Positions 44,730 to 57,340 of a stretch of DNA of 64,000 nt are shown in pieces. Below the pieces are notes generated by a model, which was not told where the DNA came from, searched no databases, and saw nothing but the letters and a program-made list of their open reading frames with translations. The position numbers were made by a program, and so were the translations under genes. The stretch is from Tupaia tana. Lineage: Eukaryota; Chordata; Mammalia; Scandentia; Tupaiidae. The stretch's first letter is position 1. Each line of letters starts with the position of its first letter. The stretch lies in NCBI GenBank assembly GCA_026018925.1, contig JAKSZU010000029.1, positions 13,043,863-13,107,862 on the forward strand. Reading direction: 5' to 3'.

Positions 44730-45280
44730 TAGAGAAATTCCCGTTTAAGCATGAGGTCCCTTCAGAAAGTTAGCAGAAATATGGACTTAAAGTACAAGTT
44801 TATTTTGGTGCAAAACTAAAAAAAAATCTATGCATAGTTTTTTCTATATTAGGCATTTTCATAAACTTTTTAAAGACATCCCTCTCTCTTCTCTTTCATA
44901 GAACCAAAAAAGAATTTTAAAAAACTTTTTAAACAAATAGATTATATATGGAGGCTAAAGAATCAAGAACACATATCTAGATGCAAGAGCACTCTAAACT
45001 TACAGATTCATCTGCCTCCTAGAGTAATGCTGAAGATAGTCAGGAGCCCATAAAAGCTGGAGTAAGCCATGGAACATTCTTTTTTTATTTTTTGTTTTTT
45101 TTTTTTTCTTTGTTTTGTAAAAGCCCTGGGTAGTTTATCAAGAAAAAGTGAAAGTATACTCCTGAGATGTAAAAGTAGTCCAAGAGTGAGAGAGAAAGTA
45201 TGACTCAAGGCCCCCGGCAGTTACATTCTGTGAGGTTTATAATTTTTAAATCCAGGTTGTGTTAATTGATCATGGGCTGA
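44730..45280. other. Unique DNA, nothing recognised
   Basis: No gene seen. A T-rich run at 45081-45118 may be a retroelement tail but no body follows. Confidence 0.35.
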
Positions 45281-45495
45281 GCCCACTGATTATTCTCATC
45301 TCAATGACTATACCAAATGTAGCTGATCCCACAGGTTCATTTCACTGGTTATATCAAATATGACTGGACCCACTGATTCATCTCATTGGCTATATCAGAC
45401 ATGATTGAAGTCATTGATTCATCTCATTGGCTATTTCAGACATGGCTGGGGCTATTGATTCATATCATTGTGTATATTAAATATGCTTTAATCAA
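45281..45495. repeat. Diverged minisatellite, period about 42 bp, five units
   Basis: Units start near 45285, 45330, 45372, 45413 and 45454. The core is (C)ATTGATTCATCTCATTGGC, then TATATCAGACATG. Units differ by substitutions and 1-4 bp indels. Confidence 0.8.
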
Positions 45496-45704
45496 CTGTA
45501 CGTCCACCACTAATCTCCCACCTACATGGAACAGACTCATACTCATGTCCACTAAGTGGAATCAACCCTGCCAACACACTGACATCACACTTCTCATCTC
45601 CAGAGTTGTGAGACAGAAGAGTAATGTTTAAATCATCTAGTTTTTGGTACTATGTTAAACTGTTCAAGTAAGTTAATAAATACACTGGCTTCAAAAATTT
45701 GTCT
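45496..45704. other. Possible ancient LTR-type repeat
   Basis: AAATCATCTAGTTTTTGGTAC with flanking GTGAGACAGAAGAGTAA resembles the end of old mammalian interspersed repeats. The family cannot be fixed by eye. Confidence 0.3.
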
Positions 45705-47020
45705 CACCTTTGACAAAAATCAAGTCAAAGTGGATCAAAGATCTAAATCTAAGACCTCACACTATAAAACTGCTCGTGGAAAACACTGGGGAAACTGGGA
45801 GACATTGGGGCAGGGAAAGACTTCTTAAATAAGACCCCCAAAGCACAGTCGATAATCCCCAAAATAGACAAGTGGGATTACATCAGACTAAGAAGTTTCT
45901 GCATGGCAAAAGACACAGTAATTTGTGTGAGTCAACAGCCCTCAGAATGAGAAATTATTTTTGTAAACTATGCGTCAGATAAGGGACTGATAACCAGAAT
46001 ACACAAGGAGCTCATATTGCTGTTTTGAAAAAAGATGGTCAACCCTATTAAAAGATGGAAGAATGAGTTGAATAAACCACTCTCTAAAGATGACATAGGA
46101 ATAGCCAAAAGGCATATGAAAAAATGCTCAACATCCCTCATTGTATGGGAAATGCATATCAAAACAACAATAAGATACCACCTCACCCCAGTCAGAATGA
46201 CTAAGATAAAAAAAAATAAAAAAATAAAAAGATAAATGCTGGTGGGAGTGTGGTGAAAGGAGAACTCTCTTACACTGCTGGTGGGAATGTAAATTGGTCC
46301 AGCCACTGTGGAGAATAATTTGGGGATTCCTCAAAAATCTACAAGTAGAACTACCATATGATCCAGCAATACCACTCCTTGGTATCTACCCAAAGGACGG
46401 AATTCTTAATCAGAAAAGTGCTTGCACATCAATGTTTATTGCAGCACTATTCACAATTGCCAAGACATGGAACCAACCCAAACGTCCACAAACAGATGAA
46501 TGGATCTAAAAACCATGGCACATATAATCTATGGAATATTATTCAGCCATAAAACAACAACAACAAAAAAACTCTGGCTTTTGATAGAAAGCAAATGAAT
46601 ATGGAAGATTTACTGCTGAGCGAAGCAAGCCAGGATATGAAGGAGAGACATTGTATGTACCCACTTAATATATACTGAGTGTCTGTACTCTATGACTGAA
46701 AGGGATTGACTGAAGTATATAGAAACACAGTAAACATATGTAAATACAGATATAGTGTATGTGATAGAGTAGGGTTTGAGGAAGAACAATTAGAAGAAAA
46801 ATGGGGAGTAAAAGCATTAATGGGACAAAGAAATGTGCAATTTTCTGTTAAAGATATTTTATTTTAGTCAGCTGGACTAGGGAGAAATATTCACATGTTA
46901 AAATATTCACTTTGTAAGCTAAATAATGTGATTGTATAAAAGAAAATGAAATTAAACATGAAATGTTCACTTTGTGAGCTAAATAATATGATTGAATTTA
47001 TATAAAAAATTAAAATAAAA
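45705..47020 (+). mobile_element. 5'-truncated L1 (ORF2 C-terminus and 3' UTR) with a repeated 3' end
   Basis: It starts at CTCACCTTTGACAAAAATC and follows L1-C from there through ORF2 to a stop near 46677, then the 3' UTR. The terminal block TTCACTTTGTAAGCTAAATA occurs at about 46906 and again at about 46967, so the 3' end is duplicated over about 60 bp. Point stops throughout. Confidence 0.9.
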
Positions 47021-47219
47021 AAGTAAAAAAATAAAGGCAAAAAACAAAAATCTATAAATATATTTTGAAATGCTGATAACTGTAGTAATATTGGCACATA
47101 ATAAACATAAGTAAATCAAAATTGTGATCAGATATGAAGGGTCCTCAGATGTGCATTATGGGAAAAAAAAACTATGCTAAGATATCAAAATTTCTTTGCA
47201 CCCAAATAAACACATACCT

Positions 47220-47445
47220 TAATTCAATTTTTCTGTAATTTTTTTTCCTTTGTCTATGCATTTTATTATTACTTTTAAATGTATTTTTATTATTGTTCTT
47301 CTATTGCATTTAATCACATATATCTTTACAGTGTATAACATTTCTTTTTCCAGCATATTACTATGCATATCAGTCAAGACAAAAACATTACTATACACAT
47401 CAGCAGCAGAAAATAGCTTTTCATTTTTTCAGATTATTATTTTAT
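47220..47445 (-). mobile_element. L1/HAL1-type 3'-terminal module
   Basis: Reverse complement of the type at 4245-4365 (CTATTGCATTTAATCACATA, TTTACAGTGTATAAC, CCAGCATATTACTATGC). It abuts the 3' end of the minus-strand L1 that follows, the same order as at 53020-53623. Confidence 0.7.
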
Positions 47446-47449
47446 ATTT

Positions 47450-48354
47450 TTTATTATTTGTTTTCAAACATTCGATTGCCATACGTCATTTGGCTTGTAA
47501 AGAGAATTTACCCAACATGAAATATTTCTAATATCAGTCCAGTTGAGAATAGTATACATGTTATCATTAACAAGTAATAAACCATTTCTGTGTCCCACAA
47601 ATGTTATGCCTGTTTCTTCTGATTTTCTTCTCTATGCTCTTCCTTTCTTCCCCCTATTCCACAGTCTTCAGTATCCATAACTATATTATGCCCTTCAATA
47701 TTTCAATCTCTATGCTAGAGTGCAGATAGTTGGTATGTATTAAGTGGATATATACAATACCTTTCTTTCATAGCCTGGCTTACTTCACTCAGCAATAAAT
47801 ATTCCATATTCAACCACTTTCTATCAAATGCCAGGGTCTTGTTTTTTATGGCTGAATGATATTCCACAGAGTATATGTGCCACACTTTTTCAATTCATTC
47901 ATCTGTTCATGGACATTTTGGTTTGTTCCATGTCTTAGCAATCATGAATAATGCCACAATAAACACTGACATGCAAGCACTTTTCTTTCTGAGCATTCTC
48001 CTGTGGTTTGGGTAGATACCCAGGAGTGGGATTGATGGATCGGATGGTAATTCTAGTTGTAGATCTTTGAGGAAACTCTATATTGTTTTCCACAGTGGTT
48101 GGACCAATTTACATTCCCATCAACTGTGTAGAATTCCCCTTTTGCCACAACCCCTCCATCACTTACAGATCTTTGCATTTTTGATCTTTGCCATTCTTGT
48201 TTTTGAAAGGTTTTTTGCTATAGAGTGCATGCACTCACCAGAAAGACAGAGAGAGACAGAGAGACAAAAAGTGAGAAATTAACCTCTGTGGGGATGGCCA
48301 CTCTGCAATCCCTTCTCCTCCATTCTCCTCTTGGGATCTTGGGTACACATGCAT

Positions 48355-48396
<42 letters not shown>

Positions 48397-48656
48397 CTGG
48401 CATGAGTTTAAGCCACTGGGTCTGGGACTTGAACCACGGTTGACTACATGGGAGTCCAGAGACGTAGCCACTACGCCATGTGCTGGTCCCTGATCTTTGC
48501 CATTCTGACAGGGGTTAGATGGAATCTCACTGTGGCTTTAACTGCATCTTCCTTATGATGAAGGATGTTGAGCATTTCTTCATATGCTTTTTGGCTGTTC
48601 ATATGTCTTCCTTAGAGAGTTTCTGGTTCAGATATTTTCCATTTTAATTGGTTTAA

Positions 48657-48693
<37 letters not shown>

Positions 48694-49910
48694 GTAAACC
48701 ACCGCTTGAGTTCTCTGTGTATTCTGGTTATCAGTCCCTTATCTGAGGCATATTTTACAAAAATATTCTTCCATCCCAAATGCTGTCAATTCACACTAAT
48801 ATCTGTGTTCTTTGCTATGCAGAAACTTAATCTTAATTGATCCTATTTGTCTATTTTAAGGATTATTACCCGTGCTTTGGGAGTCTTCTTTAAGAAGTCT
48901 ATGCCTACCCCAAATTCTTCCAGTTTCCCCAGTGTTTTCCATCAGTAGTTTTATAGTTCAAGGTCATAGGTTCAGATCTTTAATCCATTCTGAGTTGATT
49001 TTTATTAGTGGTGAAAGATGGGGATCCAGTTTCATCTCTCTGCAGGTGGACACCCATTTTTTCCAGTACAATTTGCTAAAGAGGTTTTCTTTTTCCCACT
49101 GGACTGATTGGTTTCCTTTGTCAAAAATCAGTTGTCTGTAAGCTTTGGGGATTATTTTGGGGCTCTATATTCTATTCCACTGTTCCACCTGTATTTTTGT
49201 TACCAATGCCATGTTGTTGTGATTATCACAGATTTATAGTATATTCTGGGGTCAAGGAGTGAGGTACCACCTACTCCACTTTTCTTGCACAGAATAGCTT
49301 TGGCCATTCTGAATCTTTTATGATTCTAGACAAATTCTATGATTGTCTTTTCTAGATCTGTAAAAAACATCCCTGGTATTTTGATTGGAATTGCATTAAA
49401 TATGTAGATTGAGTAAAATTGCCATTTTGACTATATTAATTCTTCCAATCCAGGAACTCGGGATGTCCTTCCACTTATTTGTGTAATTTTCAATATATTT
49501 TCAAAAAGATTTTTAGAGTTTTCTTTGTAAGGGTCTTTGATTTTCTTAGGTTTATCCCTAGGTATCATATACATTTTGTATTGTGGCTATGGTAAAAAGG
49601 ATTCCTTTCTGCAAATCTATCACATTCAACTTGTTCATAAAAAAAAAATGCTATAGATTTTTAGATGCTGATTTTGTAACCTGCCACTTTACTACATTCA
49701 TTTATTACTTCAAGAAGTTTTTTCATTGAAACTTTTGGGTCTTCTAAGTATACCATCATGTCATCTGCAAATAAAGATATTTTCAACTCTTCTTTGCTTA
49801 TTTGAATACCTTTTATGTTATTCTCTGTTCTAATTATGTTGGCTAAGATTTCCAACACTATATTGAAAAGTGGAGAAAGTGGACATCCATGTCTAGTGCC
49901 GGGTTTTAGC
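47450..49910 (-). mobile_element. Older L1 LINE, 3' 2.2 kb (ORF2 RT to 3' UTR), split by a SINE
   Basis: Reverse-complement L1 reading upstream from its 3' UTR (CATTCGATTGCCATACG) through the ORF2 C-terminus to the RT catalytic region. The minus frame 49661-49858 reads [20 protein letters not shown]. The segment ends near 49908 at the TR(H)GCPLSP block. Some residues differ from L1-A/B/C, so it is probably an older subfamily. A poly-T run of about 32 bp is at 48660-48692, and a SINE splits it at 48196-48492. Confidence 0.88.
48196..48492 (-). mobile_element. Long-type SINE with internal (AC)n expansion
   Basis: Tail, body and head (CATGTGCTGGTCCC) present. A 36-bp (AC)n tract (48358-48394) has grown in the CACACGTGCC region. 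Flanks GATCTTTGCCATTCT on both sides (48182 and 48491) are the target duplication. Confidence 0.92.
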
Positions 49911-50117
49911 TCTGACTTTTGCTGAAGCTGAATATCAAATTCAAGCTTAAGAGATCTGTGTGGGTAGGGAAGGGGCAGTGTAAGGGTAAGACAGAAGAAT
50001 TTGTCACTGAAAAATATGGCCTTATTTTGTAATTAATATATAATAGCTGTACATATGTGTGGCATACAATGTAATTTTTTAGTTCAAGACTATCATGTGC
50101 AATAAAAAAGAATATGT

Positions 50118-50561
50118 GAGGCCAACTGGTGGAATGGTGATATGGCTGACTGCATGGTTCAAGTCCCGGGTCCAGTGGCTTGAAAAACACATGAGGCATT
50201 GGGAACCAGCAGTTAGCATAATGGCTATGTCGCTGGACTCCCACGTAGTCGACCACGGTTCACGTCCCGGACCCGGTGACTTAAAACTCACGCTGGGTGC
50301 GTGTGCGTGCATGCCCAAGATCCCGAGAGGAGAATGGAGGAGAAGGGATTGCAGCGTGACCATCCCCCCTGGGGGGGGATCTCTTGCTTTCTGTCTCTAT
50401 GTCTCTCTCTGTCTGTCTGTCTGGCGAGCGCACATGCCCTATAGCAAAAAAAAAAAAAAACTCTCCAAAAACAAAACAAAACACATGAGGCATGTGTGCC
50501 CAAATTCCCAAAGAGATTGCAGCATGGCCACTCCCTCTGGAGGGTGATTTCTCCCTTTCCT

Positions 50562-50613
<52 letters not shown>

Positions 50614-50655
50614 CCTCTCTGGTGAGTCCACTCACCCTACAGCAAGTTAACAAAT
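50118..50655 (+). mobile_element. Older long-type SINE interrupted by a young copy
   Basis: Head 50118-50199 (GGCCAACTGGTGGAATGGTG); body and tail resume at 50478, with a (CT)n tract at 50563-50612 in the CT-rich region. Confidence 0.88.
50200..50477 (+). mobile_element. tRNA-headed SINE, young type, nested
   Basis: Near-consensus. Target-site duplication AAAACACATGAGGCAT at 50184-50199 and 50478-50493. Confidence 0.94.
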
Positions 50656-50769
50656 AAAATGTGTAGTGATTAAATGAGGGTAATTAGTACATTTGTCATC
50701 TCAAATATTTGCAATTATTTTGTATTAGGAAAAAAATCCCATTTAAAAATACTATTTTCTTAATTTTAC

Positions 50770-50955
50770 TTACAATTATTATTTTTATTATGTAATTTTG
50801 TTATAGGGCACATGCACTCATCAGAGAAAGAGAGATAAGAAAGAAGGAGTGAGAAGAAAAGTGACACAGCAAGCAGCCAGGACTAGGACTCCATTTAAGG
50901 TTGACCACATGGAAATCCAGCACCTTAACCTCTACACCACCTGCTGGTCACTCTT
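50770..50955 (-). mobile_element. Short-type SINE
   Basis: TTTTGTTATAGGGCACATGC; the body lacks the central block; head ends CCACCTGCTGGTC. Confidence 0.83.
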
Positions 50956-51008
50956 TTTTTTAATGAACTTGTGACTTCAATAGAAATTTTTAAAATTTGT
51001 ATTTAGGT

Positions 51009-51262
51009 TGGGACCTGCAGTTAGTGTAATGGCTATGTTGCTGGACTCCCATGTAGTTGACCGCGGTTCGAGTCCTGGACCCAGTGGCTTAAACTCACGC
51101 TGGGCACATGTGTATGCATGCCCAAGATCCTGAGAGGAGAATGGAGAAGGAATTGCGGTGTGGCCATCCCCCCTGGGGGGTGATTTCTCACTTTCTGTCT
51201 CTCTCTGTCTTTCTGGCAAGTGCACATGCCCTATAGAAAAAACCTCTCCCCCCCAAAAAAAG
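51009..51262 (+). mobile_element. tRNA-headed SINE, young type
   Basis: GGGACCTGCAGTTAGTGTAATGG to CTCTCCCCCCC and A-run. Flanks share GTATTTA. Confidence 0.92.
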
Positions 51263-51817
51263 TGTATTTATACTTAATCACTGTACATAATTACAGTGTA
51301 CAACATGGAGGAACAGACTCCAGTTTTAAATTTAATTTAGATATACAGTAAATTGTTAAACTTCTTGTTACTATTTTAAAGGGCTAGAATTGTGATAGTC
51401 TGGTATTTGAATCTGTAGAATTTTACCTCATTCTCCAGCTGGGAGTCATAGAAAAAAAAGGATGGATTAAATAGGAAGATTGGGTGATCTCATCTCTGTA
51501 ATATAGAAAGACCTGTCTGGATCAATGTGAGTACTGAGCTGTAGAGCTACCAGTCTGGGATAGCTGGAGAAGACAACAGGAAACTGAATAAGGTATGGGA
51601 CTGAGGACCATGAGGTGGGGAAGTAATTAAGATGTTTGAGAGGCAGAAGAAAAATATCAGCCTCATCTTCTCACCAGGTATAACTATTTATTTAGAAAAG
51701 AACTGCTAAAGTTTATTTACAGATGTACTGGGATTATATCTGTTGACCATTTTAGAAGGATACCATTATCCACAGTATATAGGTGAGGATAATAACATTT
51801 ACAATAGTTCAGTTGCT
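51263..51817. other. Unique DNA upstream of the third OR relic
   Basis: An L1-tail-like scrap (TAATCACTGTACATAATTAC, 51275-51310) and otherwise nothing recognised. Confidence 0.4.
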
Positions 51818-52045
51818 GGGGTTAGCAGCTAATATGTTGGTTAAGGTGCTGGACTCCCACATGGTAGTTCGACTCCCAAACCTGGTGGCTTAAATTCACA
51901 CTGGGGAGAATGAATGATAATGGAGGAGAAGGGATTGTGGCATGACTTTACCCCCTTAGGGGTGATTTCTCACTTTCTGTCTGTCTGTCTCTCTCTCTCT
52001 CTCTTGAATACACACACCGTATGGGGAAAAAAAGCAACAAAAAAA
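51818..52045 (+). mobile_element. Long-type SINE with an internal deletion
   Basis: GGGGTTAGCAGCTAATATGTTGG head, a shortened CACACTGGGGAGAATG junction, then the tail. Confidence 0.85.
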
Positions 52046-52281
52046 GAACAAAAACTAAAAAATTGTAGAATAATGACCATGTGGGGAAGAGGCTAAGGGT
52101 GGGTGATAATAAATAATGAAATACGCCAAGGAATCTTCAAAAGGTGACACTATTCATACACCTAATATAAAAATGAATTTATTGATTATAAAATACGAAT
52201 AGTGGCATTTCAGTGATGTACTATCCACCTCTGTGAAATTTGTCTTGTTATTTTTCTCTTTGTTGTAGTCATCTCCACAAC

Positions 52282-53852
52282 ATGGAAGCAGAAAATGATA
52301 CACAAATTTCAACATTTCTTCTTCAGGGATTTTCAGAACAATTGGAAATGCAGCCCATCGTATTTGGGCTTTTCCTCTCCATCTACCTGACCACTGTGTG
52401 TGGAAACCTGCTCATCATTCTGTTCACAATCTCAGACTCCCACTTGCACATGCCCATGTACTTCTTTCTCTCCATTCTCTCCTTCATAGACATCTGTTTC
52501 ACTTCCATGAGCATCCCAAAGAAGTGGGTGAATATCCAGACACAGAAAAGTTATTACTTATGCAGGCTGCATCACCCAGATGTACTTCTTACTGTTTTTT
52601 GCAAAGTTGGATGACTGTCTCCTGATAGTGATGGCCTATAACTGGTTTATGGCCATCTGACACCCCTTGCACTACAGTCATCATGAGCCCCCAGCTATGT
52701 GGATAGTTGGTTCTGGTGTCTGACGTTATCAGTGCCCTGCATTCTTTATTATAACATGTGATGGTGTTGTGGCTGTCCTTTTGTTCGCACTTGGAAATCC
52801 CCCACTTCTTCTGAGAACTTAATCAGGCACTCCACCTTGCCTGCTCTGACATCTTTCTTATAACCTGGTGATCTACTTTGCAGCAGTGTTGCTGGCTGGT
52901 TGTCCCCTTACCTCGATCCTTTACTCTTACTCTAAGATTGTTTATTCCATTCGTGCAACCTCACTAGCTCAGGGGAAGTATAAAGCATTTCCATGTGCCT
53001 CTCATCTCTCAGTTGTCTTTTTTTTCTTTCTTTTTAAAATTATCATCATAATCTTCTTTATATTACATTGGATTACATATAATTTTACAGTGTATTACAT
53101 TGCTTTTTAAAAAGGGAATGTCATGCATGTCAATCAATACAGAGACATTAATGTCCCCACTTCATCATTCAATATCTTTTCTATGTTTTTCCCAATCATT
53201 ATTATTATTCTAATTATTTTTTGAAACAATCACTATTTCTCATTTTGCTTGTAAAAAGACTTTACCCATCATGAAATACTTCTCAGACCAATCCAGTTGA
53301 GAATACTATACATGTCATCATCAACAGGTAATAAGCCATCTGTTTCTCACTAATGCCTTGCCTCTCTATTGTTCTCTTGCTATTTTTCTCTATCCTCTTC
53401 TCCTCATCCCCCCATTCCACACTGTCCTATTTTCGTTAAGTACTTTCACTGCTTTTATGTCCTCCAATTTTTTGCTCTGTACCATAGAGTGTGGATAGTC
53501 AGTATATATTGAGTGGATACATACAGTATCTTTCTTTCATAGCCTGGCTTACTTCACTCAGCAATAGATCCTCCATATCTGACCACTTTCTATCAAATTC
53601 CAGGGTCTTGTTATTTTTTATGGCTCTCAGTTGTCTTCTTATTTTATTGTACAAGCATGGGTGTGTACCTTAGTTCTGGTGCTACCCACAGCTCACACTC
53701 AAGTACAACAGCCTCTGTGATGTACACTGTGGTCACCCCCATGCTGAAACCCTTCATCTACAGTCTGAATAGACATAAAGAGGGCTCTGAAAGACACTGG
53801 GAGGGAAACTATGAAAAGGTCAATTAAACTGAGACTGAAGAAGTTCCTATGA
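52282..53852 (+). pseudogene. Olfactory receptor pseudogene (OR7-type), split by an L1 insertion
   Basis: It begins [20 protein letters not shown], then [25 protein letters not shown] and [12 protein letters not shown], and loses frame near 52545. Later relics read MAYNWFMAI followed by TGA (for the DRYVAIC region), then [20 protein letters not shown] 604-bp minus-strand L1 end splits the gene at 53020-53623, with CTCTCAGTTGTCTT duplicated at 53006-53019 and 53624-53637. The OR resumes as [18 protein letters not shown] sequence and ends near 53852. It is more distant from the two arm copies than they are from each other. Confidence 0.93.
53020..53623 (-). mobile_element. L1 3' end with an extra terminal module, inside the OR relic
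   Basis: In reverse complement the outer part (53030-53180) is the L1/HAL1-type module (GGATTACATATAATTTTACAG) and the inner part (53200-53620) is a standard L1 3' UTR and ORF2 end. One 14-bp target duplication, CTCTCAGTTGTCTT, encloses both, so they probably arrived together. Confidence 0.88.
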
Positions 53853-54269
53853 CTGTGGGACTCAAAGCCTTGGAGCCATAAATTGAGATTGTAGAAGTAA
53901 AACTTGCTCCTTAGATTTATTTTCTGTAATGTCCATGTCTTTGACTTTCACTTCTCTATATCATTTAAACAACTCACTTTATTATGCTTTCTTATATTTC
54001 TGTTGTCTAACATTTTTTCCATTGTTATTTTCCTACCTTCTCACAGTTTTTCCCCATCTTGGATCAGAAATATTTACAAATTCCCATTCATGTCACAGAA
54101 GAGCATACATTTCTGGTATATGAATTATATTTCAATAAAACTGTTCTTTCTTAGAGGGATATTTATTCTCAAGTAGCTTGTGTGATTGCACTGTTTTCCT
54201 TTTTCTTAAATGTTACTGAAGAAATATTTGACAGTTGTACTATTCTTTTTTTTAATTTATTTTTTAAGA
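53853..54269. other. Unique DNA downstream of the OR relic
   Basis: No gene or recognised repeat; T-rich. Confidence 0.35.
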
Positions 54270-54408
54270 ATTAAATAATTAATTAATTTTTAGTTTGACC
54301 ACAGAGAGAAAGTGAGAAAGCAGGCCTCCAGGTCCAGGACTTGAATCTTGACTGGCTGTGTGGGAATTCTGCACCTTAATCACTTTGCCACCTGCCAGCT
54401 TTCCCCTA
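54270..54408 (-). mobile_element. Short-type SINE
   Basis: GTGAGAAAGCAGGCCTCCAG join of tail and head; head ends TTGCCACCTGCCAGC. Confidence 0.8.
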
Positions 54409-54429
54409 ACAGTTCACATTTTGGAATTT

Positions 54430-54785
54430 GGTCTTCGTAAAGGATTAGTGGGTATCCCTCAACAGTTCATATGTTGGGACTTGGTTGTATTGTTAAGGTG
54501 TTAAGTGAAAATTTAACTCCCTCATGGTTTCTTTCCCAAAGTGGTATATTGGGTGAGATAAAATCACTAGGGTGGAGCTCTTGTGACAGATTTTTGTTGT
54601 ATCTACAAGGAGAGGAGATGGGCAGGCCAAGACCATATGGATGGAGACCAGAATGAGAAGAAATTTATGGACAACCACTTATGCCTACCACCATGTTGTA
54701 ACCTCACTGGAAAATGTTTCCTGGACCTTGGGTCTCCAACCATGAGCTAAATAAACTTCTATTCCTTTTATAAAACAAACATTAA
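54430..54785 (+). mobile_element. MaLR/ERVL-like LTR
   Basis: Text such as CATATGTTGGGACTTGG, TGGAGCTCTTGTGACAG and the end CCATGAGCTAAATAAACTTC (with AATAAA) is typical of mammalian MaLR LTRs. Exact family and ends are not determined; a short open frame inside it is incidental. Confidence 0.55.
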
Positions 54786-54990
54786 TTAATTAATTAATCT
54801 AGAGAGTGTGTGTACTTGCCAGAGAGAGTCAAGGGTCGGGATAAATGTGAGAACACACCTCCAACGTGGATGGCCACATTGAAATCCCTTTTCCTCCATT
54901 TTTCTCTTGGGATTTTGCACACTCATGCACACTTGTCTGACATATTTTTCAGGTCACCAACATCCCAGACACAAACTGCAGTCATAGGCT
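54785..54990 (-). mobile_element. Long-type SINE, head truncated
   Basis: ATTAATTAATTA tail, CTTGCCAGAGAGAG, body, and only part of the head. Confidence 0.8.
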
Positions 54991-55449
54991 TTGCATAAAA
55001 CTTGAACTCAAAGGGAGGATAAGTGACTTTGAGATTGGCAGAAGAATTCAAGGAGGAATAATAAAAACTGGGTCACTTGATTTATAACCTAGTCTCAGGG
55101 ACAGGGAATCAACAGGAAAGACGTCATTTTTGTCTATACCAGTGTCCCTCAGTCAGTCTGAGTTCTGGATACTTTGAGAATTCAGTTTGTGAACATCTTT
55201 GAGCCACCCTTATCTTCAAAGCTTATTTATTTCATGAGAGAAAGAGAGAGAGAGACAGAGAGAAGGGAATATTCCAAAAGGATTCCTCAACGCACTCAGA
55301 ACATTCACATGCCTCCTGTTCAACCTAGATCAGTTCCATTTTCTAAGTAAACTTGGACATCTCACCAGAGGTACACTTGCAGAGCACTCTCAGTACATAT
55401 GAGTAGTTTACAGGCTCTGAAACGACTTAGAATTTTTGTTTTGTTTTAT
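54991..55449. other. Unique DNA, nothing recognised
   Basis: No gene or clear family; an (AG)n run at 55240-55262 with flanking text could be a very old SINE tail. Confidence 0.35.
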
Positions 55450-55775
55450 TTTGTTAGGCCTTTATGGTATATTTTATTATTTTTAATTTATTTTTAATTT
55501 TAATTTATTTAATACAATTAATCCCTATACATCCCTTAGCTTGTAAGTTGAAATTATCCAAAATGAATATACTTCCCACCAGAACAGCTGAGGATACATA
55601 ACACATTACCATCAATACATTATAATCCATTTCTATATTTCAAAAATGCCTGCCTATTTTCTTCACGCTGTCCCCGTTCTCCCATCCTCTTCCCACATTG
55701 TCTCTAGTACCTATAACCATTTTCAATGCTTATATGGCCTCTAATCTGTCAGTTTCCACTATGTTTTGAAACACT
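55450..55775 (-). mobile_element. 5'-truncated L1 3' end
   Basis: Reverse-complement 3' UTR: CAATTAATCCCTATACATCC, TCTCTAGTACCTATAACC and TCAGTTTCCACTATG. Confidence 0.8.
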
Positions 55776-55916
55776 TTTTCTGTTGTCTTGCCTGCCATGA
55801 CCAGAAATGGAATCTAGAAAAAATTCTATATTTATTTTTATTTTGGCCAAAATCAGTGGTTATATTTTGTTGCATCCTTAAACATCAAACATGGATCATA
55901 GAAATAAACTTTTTCA

Positions 55917-56170
55917 GGAGCCGGCAGATGGTGTAATAGTTATGCCACTGGCCTCCCACATATTCAAATGCAGTTCAAGTCCCAGACTCAGAGACTTAAA
56001 ACTCAAGTCAATGTGTATACATGTGTGCCCAAGATCCTGAGAGGAGAATGGAGAAGGGATTGTGGTGTAGCCATCCCCCCAAGGGGTGGTTCGATGCTTT
56101 CTGTCACTCTATCTCTCTGTCTCTTCAGAGAGCACATGTACCCTATAGCAAAAATCGCTGTTTAAAAAAA
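55917..56170 (+). mobile_element. Long-type SINE
   Basis: AGGAGCCGGCAGATGGTGTAATAG head, body and A-run at 56162-56170. Confidence 0.88.
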
Positions 56171-56499
56171 AACTTGCCAAAATATGTGTGTTTCTCCTGT
56201 AGTTGGGAAACTCTTAGAACTTATTCACCAGCCTTCTGAAATGTTCTCTTTTTGTAGACAGATATCATCCCAGAATTTTATGGTATCCTTAATTTTAACT
56301 ACTGTGGCTTGCTGAATCAAAGCTGAATTTGAAAAAAAGCTCAATGTTGTTATCTTTGGGGATCAGTTCATAGTTCTGGAAATTTCAAGGATTTATAGCA
56401 CAGCTTACATTACTGAGCATTTTATCCCATTTGAGTTTACTGATGTAAGGTAAGCTTTTAATTTTAATAAAAAGATTTCTTCATTTTTCACATTCATTT
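56171..56499. other. DNA 3' of the zinc-finger array, nothing recognised
   Basis: No ORF seen. It may include 3' UTR of the minus-strand KZNF locus, but no polyadenylation site can be assigned with confidence. Confidence 0.35.

Positions 56500-57340
<841 letters not shown>

Noticed and set aside
45281-45495. CRISPR array
   Set aside because: The repeats are contiguous and diverged with no unique spacers, and this is mammalian DNA.
48660-48692. Separate processed pseudogene marked by poly-T
   Set aside because: The run is flanked on both sides by continuous antisense L1 ORF2 sequence; no inserted body is present.
54471-54656. 61-aa open frame
   Set aside because: It lies in an MaLR-like LTR and has no recognisable domain.
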